Assembly (NCBI GenBank): GCA_964573115.1
Contig: CAZNIP010000142.1
Span: forward strand, 1 to 6,533
DNA from: CAYOID01 sp964573115
Lineage (GTDB): Bacteria; Desulfobacterota; Desulfovibrionia; Desulfovibrionales; Desulfothermaceae
Direction of reading: 5' to 3'
Length of the DNA: 6,533 nt
Both the position numbers and the translations under genes were made by a program. Position 1 is the stretch's first letter, and each line of letters begins with the position of its first letter. The notes beneath the pieces were generated by a model. It searched no databases, was not told where the DNA came from, and saw only the letters and a program-made list of their open reading frames with translations. Shown here piece by piece: positions 6,361 to 6,533 of the stretch.

Positions 6361-6533
6361 GAAAGGGACGAGAAACGAGAAGCTCAACACATTCTAAAAT
6401 CTAAAAAAAAATCAGGACTTCAGCTCAAATGTCAGCAGACGGTGGTGCAAAAAAAAAAAAATATGAATTTTTTGGCTTCAGGTGACTGTCATAGCTCTTT
6501 GATCTTTCTGTCTTCATCATTCTTCATTCTTAA
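6361..6533. other. AT-rich non-coding tail with poly-A tracts and short repeats
   Basis: No credible gene is seen here. The stretch has nine As at 6403-6411, thirteen As at 6449-6461 and six Ts at 6468-6473. An imperfect direct repeat, CTTCAGCTCAAATGTCA at 6418-6434 and CTTCAGGTGACTGTCA at 6476-6491, flanks the longer A-tract. On the minus strand the last bases (6511-6531) read AATGAAG, AATGATG, AAG, again AAT-phased with 7-bp period, so the region is bounded by AAT-phased repeats in opposite orientation. The A-tracts would be T-tracts for a gene entering from the right, but I could not find a GC-rich stem before them, so no terminator is called. Confidence 0.5.

Noticed and set aside
6313..6480. 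Intrinsic terminator for pat
   Set aside because: The palindrome at 6322-6341 is not followed by a T-tract, and the T6 at 6468-6473 is preceded only by an A/T-pairing stem, so no convincing GC-rich hairpin plus T-tract exists.
1..6533. CRISPR array, tRNA or rRNA gene, or transposase
   Set aside because: No spaced identical repeats of CRISPR length, no cloverleaf-like sequence and no transposase motif were seen; nearly all the DNA is taken by three conserved genes.

Overview
The window carries a compact acetate-activation and protein-acetylation locus from a bacterium. The coding DNA is GC-rich, while the intergenic stretches and the right-hand tail are clearly AT-rich. My best guess at the source is an anaerobic Desulfobacterota (sulfate-reducer-like, Desulfovibrionales type). 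It rests on remembered resemblance of the symporter and Acs to proteins of that group, not on any marker gene, so hold it loosely.

Layout. Positions 1-1295 (minus strand) hold the first 431 codons of a sodium:solute symporter (SSS family) whose 3' end lies outside the window. Positions 1322-3349 (minus strand) hold a complete AMP-forming acetyl-CoA synthetase, acs. It is followed after only 26 bp by the symporter, so the two almost certainly form an operon acs-symporter. Positions 3350-3624 are a divergent control region with a candidate promoter for each direction. The two candidates overlap and face opposite ways. Positions 3625-6312 (plus strand) hold an 895-residue Pat-type (YfiQ/PatZ) protein lysine acetyltransferase: an NDP-forming acyl-CoA-synthetase-like body fused to a C-terminal GNAT domain. 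Positions 6313-6533 contain no gene. They hold a 7-bp-period AAT-phased repeat that includes a perfect 20-bp palindrome, then poly-A tracts, a weak direct repeat and a second short AAT-phased stretch in inverted orientation at the window end.

How it fits together. The symporter may bring in acetate or another organic anion, and Acs converts acetate to acetyl-CoA. Acs carries the C-terminal PKTRSGK motif (PX4GK) whose last lysine is the known inactivating acetylation site in Salmonella Acs. The divergently transcribed neighbour encodes the enzyme family known to acetylate that lysine using acetyl-CoA. The locus therefore looks like a self-contained product-feedback circuit. No deacetylase (CobB or AcuC type) is visible in the window. 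The parts are known families. The less ordinary points are the adjacency of writer and target, the overlapping divergent promoters, the non-ActP-like permease, several altered residues in the catalytically degenerate Pat body, and the repeat tail.
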